DNA from: Hymenolepis diminuta
Taxonomy: Eukaryota > Platyhelminthes > Cestoda > Cyclophyllidea > Hymenolepididae
Direction of reading: 5' to 3'
Length of the DNA: 64,000 nucleotides
Assembly: GCA_900708905.1 (NCBI GenBank)
Contig: CAADRB010000105.1
Location: 122,948 to 186,947, forward strand
The position numbers and the translations under genes are program-made. The notes under the pieces are model-generated. The model searched no databases and was not told the DNA's origin. It worked only from the letters and a program-made list of their open reading frames with translations. The stretch's first letter is position 1; each line of letters starts with the position of its first letter. Of this stretch, positions 1 to 12,200 are shown in pieces.

Positions 1-839
1 ATATGTATTAAGGAGGCTTGGGATGGACTAACAATACTGAGTTATGATATATGCATCGATAATACACAATTTCTAATGAAATAAGCGAGTTCAAAAAAAC
101 AAACTAATGTGTTATAATCGCTCAGGCTTTTTTTCTTTTCGCCGGTTGGCGTAAACGTGATTGGCTGTGTCTTGACAACACTTAGTGACTCCATCCGTGT
201 CGTAGCCTATGATCGGATAAAAAAGGGAAAAGATAAACATGACTAGTTATACTGTATTAGTTATGATTTCCCTGGATCTTCCGTTTCTCCCTCTCCCTCC
301 ACCCAAGGATCACACTTCCCTTAGCGTGAGTTGATGTTTTTGTTACTTCTATTCCGTTATCTACTGGGAGATGGATTAAAAGACTTCATTTCGTCTTGGT
401 TACACATAATTTATCTTATCTCCAATTCGCTTAATTTTGCATATAACACCGTTCAGAATAACACTAATCACATACAGGCCATTCCAAAGACGGAAAAAAT
501 TATTAAATGCAGAGTGGGTTACTATCAAGTATATAACCAAGGTCCCAGTTATAAGGATAGTCCGTGAGTCATTTTACCCTCTTAGTGTTTACGAGTTAAG
601 AAGGGCCCACGGTGGATGATTTCATGAATACCACATATGGTCTTCCTTGTCTGTGTTAGGTAACATGGCCGCCCGTTGGTATGTCACGCATGTGATGGCT
701 CATTAATAATATCGATGTTACCCGCATTTCACTTCAGTAGGCCAAGAAAGCATGCGTTTGGTCCATTGAGACATGAACCACTGCTCTATATGTCAATATA
801 CAAGCCAGTACCGTTACGTCCCATTGGATCTGCTCAAAT
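1..839. other. Left edge: no supported gene; possible rearranged end of the gypsy relic
   Basis: No splice-supported gene is visible. On the plus strand near 400-480 the open frame reads LISNSLNFAYNTVQNNT. This resembles the W...L.FAYNT..H.ST segment that follows the integrase core, but it lies on the opposite strand to the rest of the relic. Confidence 0.3.
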
Positions 840-1330
840 CTCTCTAATCGTATTTATAAGAGACTTGAGCGTCTTTTTGGTCCTTCCAACCTGACCGTTA
901 TCCTCCGGGTGGTAAGGGATTGTTCTTGAATGGTCTATTTTTGGTAGATGGCCTAACTCGTGTTGGAGATCTTTTGAATATTTTACCCCTATTGGTGTGT
1001 ATACGACACGGCACTCCGTTGTCAGCTCTACAAAAATTTACTGGGCCACTGACTTAGTATCTACCTGAGCTATCGAAATAAGAGTTGTTCATTTAGTGAA
1101 ATAAACGACAATGACCAGAATTTAATTGCTATCTGGTAGGATTTGTAGGAGGGGACCCATTAAATCTACTCCAACGATTTCATTTGAAATCCCTCAATCA
1201 TTGGTTGTAGGAAGGTCTTAAGCTGGTGGTTCGGTTGGTGGTGAATTGGGTTGTTCAAAGAGATGGCATTCGGCGCACACTGCCTCTACATCTTCCCTCA
1301 TACTACGCATTAGCAGGCTGCCTGCTTATT
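840..1330 (-). pseudogene. Integrase fragments of the gypsy relic
   Basis: Two integrase landmarks are readable on the minus strand. Near 1250-1310 there is MREDVEAVCAECHLFEQ, the end of the HHCC zinc-binding part. Near 840-935 there is IPYHPEDNGQVGRTKKTLKSL, matching the usual SPYHPQGNGQVERxNRTLK segment after the second catalytic Asp. Stops and frame changes lie between them. The spacing and order fit a single decayed integrase domain. Confidence 0.75.
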
Positions 1331-1802
1331 TTTGGTGCAAATGAGTTCCAGTTGATCTACTATCAGGATTACATAGGCCCTAGGTAACACTAATCTGTCG
1401 AGAGATTTCTGTTTGAACCTAAAGTACAGTACTTTTCTTTTACCTACAGATTGAACCATCGGCTTCAGAGTGCGGGTACCTAGACTAAACCCTTCCATTT
1501 CCTTCCGGATGGTATATTTACAACATGTATCAACCGAACATATACCAAGTTAATATAGGGGTCTTTGGATTTGGCATCGCCCACTTTGTCGACTTGTCTT
1601 CGCACAGTTCAATCGTGGTCACCCTTGAAGAATTCCGGGGAATGTGAGATAAGGTATTTGCATTCTCATATTTTGAGCCTGGTCGATGTTCTAATTTAGT
1701 TGTGTTCGGCTATAGTATCCTTCCAATGAGATATCATTCCCTCAGGGTCTTTAAAACTATGCAACCAACTGAGAGTTCTATGCTAAATACGTAAAATAGA
1801 TT

Positions 1803-2115
1803 CTAATAGATAAACATACTATTTGCATTTTGTAAAATGCATAATGGTTTAATTATGTCTGTGAAGCCCTTTACAAAAGTACCTGCTAGACCTAAAACTC
1901 GGCACACTTCTTCCGCATAAAGGACAGTCGGCCGATTCCTAACTTCCTCTGTTTTGTCTGCGGCTTTCGATATGATATGACCCGAATAAGTGACTGATGT
2001 TTCCATAACCTTGCACTTTTTAGGATTTAGTTTAAGGTGTGCTCTCCTTAATTGATTAAATCGGGTGTTCATTCTGTCTGTGAGAAAATTATTACGTTAT
2101 TTAAATAAATTTGAC
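1803..2115 (-). pseudogene. Reverse transcriptase fragment of the gypsy relic
   Basis: The minus strand encodes the end of the RT palm and the following connection region: LNPKKCKVM, then YSGHIIS, then EVCRVLGLAGTFVKGFTDI and IKPL. These match the Ty3 signatures LxPxKC, FLGHxIS and the EVRxFLGLxxYYRRFIxxF region. Just upstream (bases 2107-2096) the catalytic box Y-x-D-D reads Y-L-N-N, followed by VIIFSQT as in intact elements. A frameshift separates the box from the LNPKKC part. The double Asp-to-Asn change and the frameshift make it inactive. Confidence 0.8.
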
Positions 2116-2610
2116 ATTGTGTGAATATCAGTTCATTAGCCGTTGGAATGAATTTAGTGCGTTATTATGGCTAAATGGCATTGTTTCAATTTCGCATAGA
2201 CTTGGGGGTATCATTAATACCAATTTTCCATAGATTGAGGGTCTAATTCTACTCGCTATTAGCCACATCTGCGGTGGTGCATGGAGAAGTAGTGTAATCC
2301 AGTCCCGTAATTGAATTCATTATCTATGCGTAGCATTGGATACTGATCTCGTTTTGTCACTAGACTAACGCAGTCTAGACTATACAGAATAGGAGGGACC
2401 AAGTTTTTGTTTGAGTTATAACTAATTGTGCTACTCACGCTGAAGAAGACTTTATAACAATATTTTATAGCATATCGGTGATTTCTAACAAAGTCCTATT
2501 ATTGGACTGTAGTCTTTCGGCGTCTTGATCCCATGTGTTTAGCATCCACCGTATCGATTTTGTGTTCTAAAACGCTTGTACAAATCACCACCATCAATAA
2601 TCGAGCATAC

Positions 2611-2808
2611 TTACAGTAAGTCAAAAGTGCTGGCTTCCCAACCTGAAAAAATAGAGTCAGGCTTCGCTCTGAAGTTCGATCCATTCACTGCCTCCAATAC
2701 AATCTGATGTTCATATTCTATGAAGCCTCTTAACCCTGCGTCTACCAAGAATATACGTGTACGCGTCCCTATTATCACTTTCACAACCGGGTAGGTCTCT
2801 GAATTCAA
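2611..2808 (-). pseudogene. Retroviral-type aspartic protease fragment of the gypsy relic
   Basis: The translated piece contains VIIGTRTRIFLVDAGLRGF, which aligns with the active-site strand of retropepsins (hydrophobic stretch, then D-T/S-G). Here the triad reads D-A-G, so the catalytic Thr/Ser is replaced. It lies between the gag-like and RT-like fragments on the same strand, as in Ty3/gypsy elements. It is short and unlikely to be active. Confidence 0.6.
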
Positions 2809-3194
2809 AACGTAGATACACTCTCGGATTTACTCTGTATTGCTCGAGCTGGCCTTGGATTTCTAGGAGGAGGGGGGGGGGAGGGGGTAGCCCTGGGTTG
2901 GTTGTACCTCCATGACCGAGAAGATGTCTGCGGGTAGTCACGGTTGCCTAGTATGCTGGTGAATGTGTTGGCCGTCTTAACGAGCTCTGCTATGTCCATG
3001 CGTTCAAGAGATTTAAGATGAGCAAGCAGGGCAGGAGGATTGACTCGAACTATGAAGCAAGTCGATACTAAATACTCCTGATCCTCTGATGAGAATCGGT
3101 CTCCCGTTGCTTCAGCGAGAATGGCTTGTAATGCAACAGCAAACTGGGAGTAGCACTCCTCGGGCTGCTGCCGGGATTGGTGGAAGTCTACCAT
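2805..3194 (-). pseudogene. gag-like fragment of the gypsy relic
   Basis: A 129-codon open stretch starting MVDFHQSRQQPEE. Its first 90 residues match the style of flatworm Ty3/gypsy gag proteins: a helical region with QEYLVSTCF and LKSLERMDIAELVKTAN. A basic, proline-rich tail follows, encoded by the poly-G/poly-C run at 2872-2881. No CCHC zinc knuckle is visible. The protease piece follows directly downstream on the same strand, overlapping by a few bases in another frame, which supports a gag-pol arrangement. The gag call rests on position and composition more than on a specific motif. Confidence 0.6.
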
Positions 3195-4137
3195 TCCTTT
3201 TTATTTTTTCATATAGCCCATCTTAGGACTTGCGGTATAGGTCGCCACAATTAATGTCGGTGGAAACGAGACTAGATACAAATTAACCAATCATCTTTAT
3301 CTTTCTCTCTTATGTGTCAGTCACAAGCCATGACATGGATAGAGCCAAAGACGGTGACCGAGGAACACCCAATCATAGGGACGTCAATCTGCGAAAGGGA
3401 AGAAAAGGCCTGAACTGGGGCTCAAAATAATTTTCTTGCGGGTGCTGTGACATTTTCCCGGCTTTTCGGTCTCTGTCTTTGACTTCTGAGCTTCATGTGC
3501 AACCCTATCCCTTTATGAAGACCAAAAAATCTAAGACCGTTCCTACCCTGCTTCTCTCCCATTATTTGACTGCTTACAATAAATCCTTCTATCAATTTTC
3601 CATTAGTCATTTTATCTATAATGTTAAATCTAACAGCTTTGAAAAAGTGTAGATCATCTAAAATATGAATATCTGAAAGGAACATTATCGAGGATTTTCT
3701 TTTCATTACATTGTTTTTATTTTGTAGCATAAAAAAATTTGCGCAATGTTATCGAATTCTTAAATTTATTTATGAAATCATATAAAATTGAACCAGCAGA
3801 GAAAAGTTGCCTTATTTTTAAAGTCTTATAATAATAAGGTAGATTTAGGATATTTTTAATCCCTTCATAACTTTCCCCAAAATTAAAGCGGAATTTAATA
3901 TTTGAACTTTAGTTGTTATTTGTGCTCTGCTAATTTCATTCGTTTTTGCTAAATAAAATCTAAGATTAAATTTACATTTGAATAATTAATATTTGTATCA
4001 GTAACAAAAGCATTGCTTCATTAAATGCGTTAATCTGAAAAATTCTGTCTCCTATTTTGTTTGTAATAATTAAATTGCAGGACTTTGTGTACGCCGCAAG
4101 TTACGTTATTGGTCGTCTGTTTTAGTTTTTTAATAAA
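3195..4137. other. Intergenic region upstream of GCP4
   Basis: AT-rich, and it should contain the GCP4 promoter. An ATG-started minus-strand open frame of 102 codons (3422-3730) lies here. It is basic and I do not recognise it; I do not call it a gene. No clear promoter element is seen. Confidence 0.4.
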
Positions 4138-6943
4138 ATGCTTCATGAACTCCTCTTCAGTTTGCTTGGATATCCTGGTGACATTTGCACTGTAGTAAGA
4201 GAAGGTAATTCTTCCACAGATCCTAAGTGTCGAGTCAAACTTATCTCAGAGAAATTGCCTTTTATTACTCCTTCCGAAATTCAGTTGATTATTCAAATTC
4301 TCCAAATTGGTGGAAGCTACGTGAGGTTAAAAGATTTTATCAAGAAATTTACCATGCCGGGATCAGGAAGCGTATATTTATCCAATTTGGCTTTTGGAAT
4401 GGATGAAGTTTTGACTCAGTATCGTGATATGATATCATCAGTTGAAAGGGATTTATTAAAAACTCCATCACTTGGGGTTACATATATTCTATCCAAAGTT
4501 GAACCATATCGGTCGACTCTTCATAATCTTTGTAAAATTCTCGAAGGCTCTATTAAACGATTTCAGCAGAATGGATGTGTTATTGACTCATTAGTGACCA
4601 TCGAAAGAACGCCACCAGTCACTGTAATCTGCCGCCACTTACTTCGCGTTTTTCGAAGTCAACTCTCAGAGTGGCTAATATTTGGATCTGTTAATGATCC
4701 TTACGGCGAATTTTTTATTAATTCCGATGGCGAATTCATCGCCGATAAATATCCAACTATTTTACCCCCTTCACTTGCGAATGATATTCTTTTTGCTGGT
4801 AAAGCTGTTCAAAAAGGTGATGCACATCTTTCTCAAAAGCTGGAGGAGAGATTTTTTAAACGCTTTGAGGAAATTGCGGATGCTGATCTCTTAGGGGATA
4901 TCGATGTAGAAGTGGAAAATCTTGTTCACGATATTTGGGGATTCATCTCAGCGGAAAGGTGGCGACATATGTCGGAAGATTTTGGGTTGTTGGAGCATTT
5001 GCACCTTGCTAGAGATGTTTTACTTCTTGGTAGAGGCGAATTATTTGGATCTTTCTTAGAAAATTTGCTTGTTGATGGAAGATACATTCTCGACTCTCCG
5101 ATTTCTTCATCTGCTAGTGAAGTGAGGAATCTTTGTCATGCAGTGAATGTTGCTTTCTTGTCTGCGGCTCGTTCAGTAGGATTTGATGAAGAGCGTCTTG
5201 CTAAACGCTTTAAGTATGTCCACTATTTGTTAATTTTCTATTGTCTTGTTAATTACATGGGTTGGTTGCATTAAACCTGTTAGGTAAGCATATCTATTGC
5301 TTTGTTGTTCTAAAGTAGTGATGGAGTAATGGTTTGATCTTTGAAATTTGTATGTTTATTCTTGAATGTTTGCTAACGAGTTAAAATTCCTGATATGGCT
5401 ATACACTTAATTTATTTGAGTTTTATCGTGTGCCACTTTTCGTTAAAATTAATTCAAAAGTTTTTATTATCCCCTTAATTAGTTCTACTGTGATCAGAAT
5501 CAAAGCATTTCCAAACAGTAGCATTTAATGTAGTTCGAATCAGTTGATTATCCTTTTACGAAAGCTCTTTGGTTTCACAAAGCTTATTGAGTAAACGGAT
5601 GCATAGTTTTAGTGTCCTGAATTAGGGTAAGTAGCAAATGATTTGAACTTTGAAATTGGTTGGTTTTTTTATCATTATTGTGCTAAAACCAGGAATAGTT
5701 GTCAACATTTTTATCTTTTTCAGATTTCTGGTAGATGTGCTGACGTCCATTAGATTTATTTGGTTTTGATTGTAGTCACTTTTCAAGTGGTTATATAGCT
5801 GCTTAGTCTGTTATGTTGTGATCATAATCGGAGGATTTCTTATCAGTGGCGATTCGGACTTTTAGTAATGCTTGATCAATTTATTCTATTCGAAGTATGT
5901 ATGTACCTTATCTGGTTGTACACAGCACACTAAAGCTGCATTCAGCCATCGATTATTGATTTCGTTTTTGAGATTTGAAATGGATCGTATGAATATGTCA
6001 TCTTTATAAAGCTATTTGGACCTCAGAAAGGGAGAAGACAGAAATATTTTCACATTTTTATTTTAATTTACAATAGCTGAAATTATTCTTCAAGATCTTT
6101 TTAATAATATAATTTTCCAGTTTTCTGCATTTTAGACTTACTCTTTCAATGAAACCCTCCAAAGGGATTGAGGCAGCTCTTGACTCTCAAGTCGAATCTA
6201 GCGAACAGCAATCAAGCAGTACCCAATTGCCCATATTCACATCTTGGGACTGCCTTCGGTTTAATTTCGTCTCAGTTCCAACTGGGCTAGAGTCCGTCTT
6301 CACAGAATCTGCTCGCGTTTCTTACGGCCGTCTTTTCACATTATTACTCACAGTACGTAGAACTCAACATCTTCTCAAAAACACTTGGAGAATTCACAAA
6401 CACAATATGCCTTCTCAACACCACTTCCAAAGAATGGTGTTTTTTGTCGATCATCTGCTCTCATACTTACAGGTTGGCTATTTTGCCACATACTTGCATG
6501 GTCGAATAATGGTAATTTTAAGGCAACTCTCATTTATCTTTTAGACTGACGTGATTTCTGTAGCGTTTGACAAACTTATGAAGACCTTTGAAGTTGTTCA
6601 ATCAGGGGAAAGTAGTTACAAGGATCTTGGCAATGTGGAGGCTTTTCATGAGACATTTTTATCCAATTTGGAGTCTCAGGCCTTCTTGCATCATGCCCGA
6701 ATTTATTCTTTGATTCTCCGTTTGCTATATGAGTGTCGAAAATACTGCAATTTTTGTACTCTTCGGTCGAATTCTGCAGAAATATTAGCCTCATTTGAAC
6801 ATCTGGCCTATAGTCTCTTTGCGGCTCTTTCTGCAGCGTCACCTATGATGAGTTCGGGTGGAACACATCTTTCTCAACTCATTCTAAGATTGAACTTTAA
6901 TAACTTCTTTTCCGTTCGGTCAAACGATCACCCTATACTGTAA
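4138..6943 (+). CDS. TUBGCP4: Gamma-tubulin complex component 4 (GCP4), 3 exons
   Basis: Exons 4138-5213, 6136-6472 and 6545-6943 splice in frame (phases 2 and 0) to 603 aa, against about 667 in vertebrates. The start MLHELLFSLLGYPGDI is the typical GCP4 N-terminus (human MIHELLLALSGYPGSI). The N-terminal Spc97/Spc98 (GRIP1) half is in exon 1 and the C-terminal GRIP2 half in exons 2-3. Landmarks are HLARDVLLLGRGELF around residue 300, LLSVRR-like LLLTVRRTQHLL around residue 430, and the C-terminal SQLILRLNFNNFF. GCP4 is a subunit of the gamma-tubulin ring complex and helps nucleate microtubules at centrosomes and spindle poles. Introns are 922 and 72 bp, so this gene does not show the short-first-intron pattern of its neighbours. 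Exon 1 stays open past its donor (to 5274), which could mislead a gene finder. It is the only nearby gene on the same strand as MSH2. Confidence 0.92.
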
Positions 6944-9263
6944 AAACGTGCTTCATATCTTTTTGAGTCCCATCCTTGTCCTCTGTATTTAATCACCACG
7001 TATTTTAATAGAATATGTATTTAAAATTTCTTATTCATTTTGGAGGCCCATTTTGTCGCTATTTCGCCCTGCATTATCGGGAAAATTATTGAGAAGTGAT
7101 CAGTTTTATTGATATTGAAATAGGTAGTTAGAATAATATCTGCGGGGGTTCGTCATAATTTTATGCCTGGCATTTGTTATTTTCCTTTATTATTGGCGCA
7201 GAATTTTTCATTATTAGGTTCGTGCACGGTACTGTGATGATGGTGGGAATTCTTAATGGAGAAAAAGCATAATCAACGTCCAAAGTCCTTCAAGTAGTTT
7301 TCCAACACTCCTCTTGGGTAAAGCGAGAGCACAATGGAGCCGCCTTGGTGATAAACTCAATTTCTACCATCCTCACTTATTGGCCAGATATAATAATTGC
7401 GATTGTCCATTCCGCTCACCGGGTGTGCACCGATGGGCAAGGGACTCTGCTTTTAATTCCCTTTTATCCGAACGAATTTATTAACACCACAATTGTAAAT
7501 GGTGCATGATATAAATCGACCCATCGATGTGCGAATTTGTCTTATTTTTGATTTATTGGTTTGAGTAGTTGTGTACTGCGGTGTTGTCAGGTCGTGTTTG
7601 TAACTATTACAGTGCCCTAGGGAATCTAAGAGTCGGTTACGGTATCCTGCAGAGAAGAGCAGATTATAACAATAATAATAATAATAAATTTTAATTGACA
7701 AATGATGATAATCATTTCCTGAATAAAAAATTAGTTCCCATTGAGATGACGACCAATGTGACCATTGATCTAATAACTGTTCCGTAACAGTTTATAACAG
7801 ATAGCCGGGGTAAATTTTCCACTTGCATTATTTTAAATTATCCAACAAGTGCAACAGAGAAAACGAAAATTCGAGGAAGTATGTTACATTAATACTCAGG
7901 CAAGTCAACCCGCAAGGGCCGATCCGAAAATCTCCTCACTCAAATAAAATTTCAGGGAACAGTCATGGTAAGTGATAAAGCTGGAACTCAACGCTAATGT
8001 ACCGATAGCTTTGAATGAAGAAAAGTACTAAGATGAGGTATACTAGTTTAGCGACATGAAATAAAGATTCTTTCAGCAGACTGACACATAATATTATGTT
8101 TGTTGGCTTAGAATAAAACTGCAAATTGTTCTAATAAGCTTAAAGTTACTAAAGATAGGCAAAAAAATTAAATTGATTTTTCCTTGTCCAGAACTTACGC
8201 TTTTGTAGACTAATGGGCTTTAGTAAAATTCTGAGTCAGGTTGGACTACAAGGTTATAATATCACTAGAATGTAACATTTTCTTATATTAGGGCCACAAG
8301 GTTTAGCCAGGAAAAAGATGAGTTATTTATAAAAAAAACCTTTATTAGTAGTCAATAGTGGATGGAAGGTAGATCCGAACAGATTATCACCTAATTTAAA
8401 ACGAATCTGCTATAGTCAGCAGATATCTATCATCACCTAGCGATAAGAAATGATTGGCTGACGATAAGACCTCCACTACAGTGTCCACAGGCGGTTCCGC
8501 TGTGTGTTTGCGTGTTTGCACATAGATACTAAAACGAGTGTCTATCTTCACGCCGAGACTCCGAAGACGAGACATGACTGACGTCCAACGAAGAAACGCT
8601 TTGTATATAAATCTATTTTGCTAATTAATAAATTGGGGGAGGAAGGGGGTGGCTTGTCTGCCACCTCCGAACTGATCTGACAACGCGAGTGACTTGACTC
8701 ATTCCATCTAGTCAATCGATGTGGCCTCGATAAATCTTTCACGTTATAATAAATCAAAAAATGAAAATGCATTTGCAAGTAACCAAAGTCAGAATAAATG
8801 CATTTAACAACAGGGATATTTCAATTTCACCAACACACTCACTGTTACCCCCATCGTGGAAAGGAAAAATAAATGTCCGGATTTAGTTCCCGAATTGTCC
8901 ATTTATCTTCCATTTCGTCAAAATGTAATTTAGTAATTCTTCTTCCAAAAAAATTTTTTTCACTGATTTCCCTACATTTTATAGTCAAAAGAAAACCAAT
9001 TTGATTCCTTATAATTTACCGAGCTGCTTATTTTTCTTCTATTAATTAGAGATTCCATAAAGGAAAACATTTTAAATGTACAAATTTTGCAAAAGGACTG
9101 GATCAAGTAAATTTAATGTAGAATAGACATAATGATTAACTTTTCAAAATATAAAATTTTCTATTATAAGCTACTTGTATTTGTCTGTGTTATAGCTGAC
9201 TAACAATAAATAATAATCGTAGTAGCGCGGCATTAGGTATATTTGTGCGAATTTCTGTGAACT
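6944..9263. other. Intergenic region between GCP4 and MSH2
   Basis: About 2.3 kb of AT-rich sequence holding the GCP4 3' UTR and MSH2 promoter. A short AAT microsatellite lies at 7671-7687. Minus-strand open frames at 7453-7701 and 8548-8778 show no recognisable domain or splice context. I see no RNA gene. Confidence 0.5.
7671..7687. repeat. AAT trinucleotide microsatellite
   Basis: About six perfect AAT units in a row in the GCP4-MSH2 intergenic region. It is a simple repeat with no sign of function. Confidence 0.8.
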
Positions 9264-12200
9264 ATGGAGAAAGTTGATTCTGAGTTCCTGAAGTTTTGGA
9301 ATACACTCTCTACTGTATGTTTATAATTATACCTTAAGTATTTTACATAGAAACCCGATACAACAATCCGATTCTTTGATCGGGGAGTACGTTCTGAATT
9401 ACATAACTATAAATTTATAGGAAAATTTTACCGTCCACTTCTGTGATGCTATTTTTATTGCCCAAAATTTTTATAAAAACACCGGATCTATTAGAACATT
9501 GACGATTGGAGGAAGGTCTGTTCCTTCACTATTGGTTCCAAAGAAAGATAAGGATATCTTCCGCTTCGTGCTTTTGTCCAAACAATATCGTGTTGAACTT
9601 TACTCTTTAGAAAATGGAGAGTGGATATTATCAAATCAAGCTTCACCCGGAAATCTTACCGAAATGGAAGATTATTTGTTTTTGTCTGAATCAGAAAGCG
9701 AAGATTCTACTCTTCTTTCAATCTTTGCCAAATTTTCCAATGACGAATGTGTAAGTCTTATCTTTTCACTTCCATGTGACCTTTTTAGGTAATTTCTTTG
9801 GCATTTTGCCACTTGGAAGACCATCGCTTCATTATCGGGCAATTTGTTGATTCCAGCCTTCTGCCTAATTTAGAGACTGCTATTCTTCAACTCGGTGTTA
9901 AAGAATGCATTGTTCCAAGTGGTCTTCTTAATGCTGATGCAAATACTTCAAAATTGAAGAATTCTGATAGATCAGGCCACCTTCCTTACCTACAAATGGT
10001 TCTTGAAAGATCGAGTGTTCTAATTACTGAATTGGACAAAAGTTTGCATTTTCTATTTCAGATTAATTAACTGTCGACTTTTAGCTGAATATTTCTCAAG
10101 TGATCCTTCTGATGAGTTGAATATGCTTCTCAAACATAACAGCGCAACTAGTGCGGATATTCCAAATTTGTTTCAAGCTAGTAAGATATTTTTCTCTTGT
10201 TTATTAATTCCACTTCAGAATCGGAACTTGCTGAATCATTTCTGTGTCTTGGTGCAATCTTTAAATTCCTTCGAGTAGGTTAATAATGAATTTAAATTTG
10301 ATGTATTGATTGCGTGCGTATTTTTCTTATTGTCATACGTTCACTATAATTATTATCTACAGCAATACAAATGCAAAAACGTTTTTGCCGAGAATCGTAT
10401 CTGAGAAAAGGAAACAGATGCATTAAGACAAAATGAGGAAGGGGATCAAGAAGACTATAATGAATTCAGGACACCAAATGTCGTACTTTAGCCATTGACC
10501 TGTCCATAGTCTTAGAAGGCATATAGCTCACTGAGTGATATCCTGATGGTCAAATTTTATTGCTTGAATCCATGGTTCGTGGGTGTAATTTTGTCTAGAA
10601 CATCCAGAGCTCATTGATAGTTTGATTTAATTCTGCGATTAGTTATTATCACCTCTATTTGTTTGTCTTTTTGCAATCAAGAGTAGGTATATGTGGCTCG
10701 CAACAATTTTAACGCCTTGGAGCTCCCTAGAGTTCACTCACGGTGAATATGCTTTCCCATGTGGGCTTGGCAATCATTTGTCTGTATATGTTCTTTATGC
10801 ACTAGTGCTTGTATCGATTTGATACTGCAACGTATTAGGAACTAGGTATGGTCTAGTTCACTTAGCATTATATTTTGTCAAATATAACCAATTAGAAGGA
10901 CAAACCATACACATTTGAGGATTAGGGAATGTCAATCGTACTTAAGTTACAGTGTTCCAAGGGAATTTATCGTGTGGTCTAACAGTGCAGCACAGTAGCT
11001 CGGATGCCACAGATATTATTCAGTATTTGCATTTCAATATTTTTTGATATCCTTTACGTCAAAATGGCGAAGGTGTGATGTATCACTCATATATTATTCA
11101 TGTAAATCGGTTATACAGTGTATTTCTCTGTCTCTTGTCATTTTCCCATCATTCCACAATTCTAACCTGCCTAAACAATTACCATTGGAATGGCTTTAAC
11201 TCACCTATATTGTGGCGTAGATTGGGTTACTAAAAATTTTCAGTCGATATCTTCTTCCTGACTATCTGTCCAATTTAGCTTCAATCAAATGAGGCTCTTG
11301 CTCATACCTTTACGCTCTCCCGTTTCTCTCTGGACAACCATGTACGTTTGGACAGCGCGGCACTAAACGCTCTTCATTTGCTTCCAGCCGCCGGTGAATC
11401 AGGTAACCTCAATCCTTCAACCATATCCATTTGACCTCATTATTTCCTGTGTAAACACTCATAATGGAGCTGAGACAGTTTGGGTCCATGTCATAAATTG
11501 GCACCCTGGTGTGCTAAAGATCATACAACCTGCGATGGGCTGTCACGTTTCGTCAAATAATTTGATTCTAGTGTTGGTAAACTCGGTGCGGTTAATTATT
11601 TATTTTAAGGAGGTTGGTCTATATTTAGAGTATTTTTAGATACTAATTAAAACGTTTGAGGCATTTTCATAAAGCAAATTATTTATGAAATCTAAGTTTA
11701 ATCCTTCATCAGCTTGTCATTTGAAGTCATCGGAGTTTGTCATTTTTGTCGATCAGTGTTTCCGTTGTAATATACAAGTGGCCACTTTGTTTCACATTAA
11801 AATAATGAAACGTACAATCTTAATTGAGCATACTAATGAGCTAATTTTATAATTATGTACTTTCGGACTCAAATAGATCCCCTATTTGTCTGTAAAATAC
11901 CCTATTCTCTTCCTTCTAGCTTCTTGCATCTCCATGCGTCACTTAAAAACAGCCAAATTCATTGATAATGGGACAATAGGTGTTATTTTTATCATTCTAT
12001 TGTGTAGTATAATCGGGTTCTTCTATGTGTCATATTCTACTTCATTACCTCATTCATTACATTGCAGATTATTCAAATTAAATTAACAATTTATTGTTAA
12101 TTGATCTTAAAATTTGCATATCTGTTAAAATGTGCAAATCGGAGGGTTGTCGCCTTGCATACTTTTAGAGTAAAGCCCACCTTTATGATAATTACGTTTT

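Larger units (their letters stand above)
840..3194 (-). mobile_element. Decayed Ty3/gypsy LTR retrotransposon (gag-pol relic)
   Basis: Read on the minus strand, fragments of gag, aspartic protease, reverse transcriptase and integrase occur in the order expected for a Ty3/gypsy element, going from high to low coordinates. Frames shift and stops intervene between and inside the pieces, so no intact polyprotein exists. Catalytic positions are substituted (see the protease and RT entries). I could not identify paired long terminal repeats, so the true ends are unknown. The relic may extend left of 840, where the plus strand at about 400-480 holds a tract that resembles an integrase C-terminal part. 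Confidence 0.8.

Noticed and set aside
3422..3730. 102-codon ATG-started minus-strand frame upstream of GCP4
   Set aside because: Real start codon and basic composition, but no recognisable domain, splice context or family; AT-rich DNA yields frames of this size by chance.
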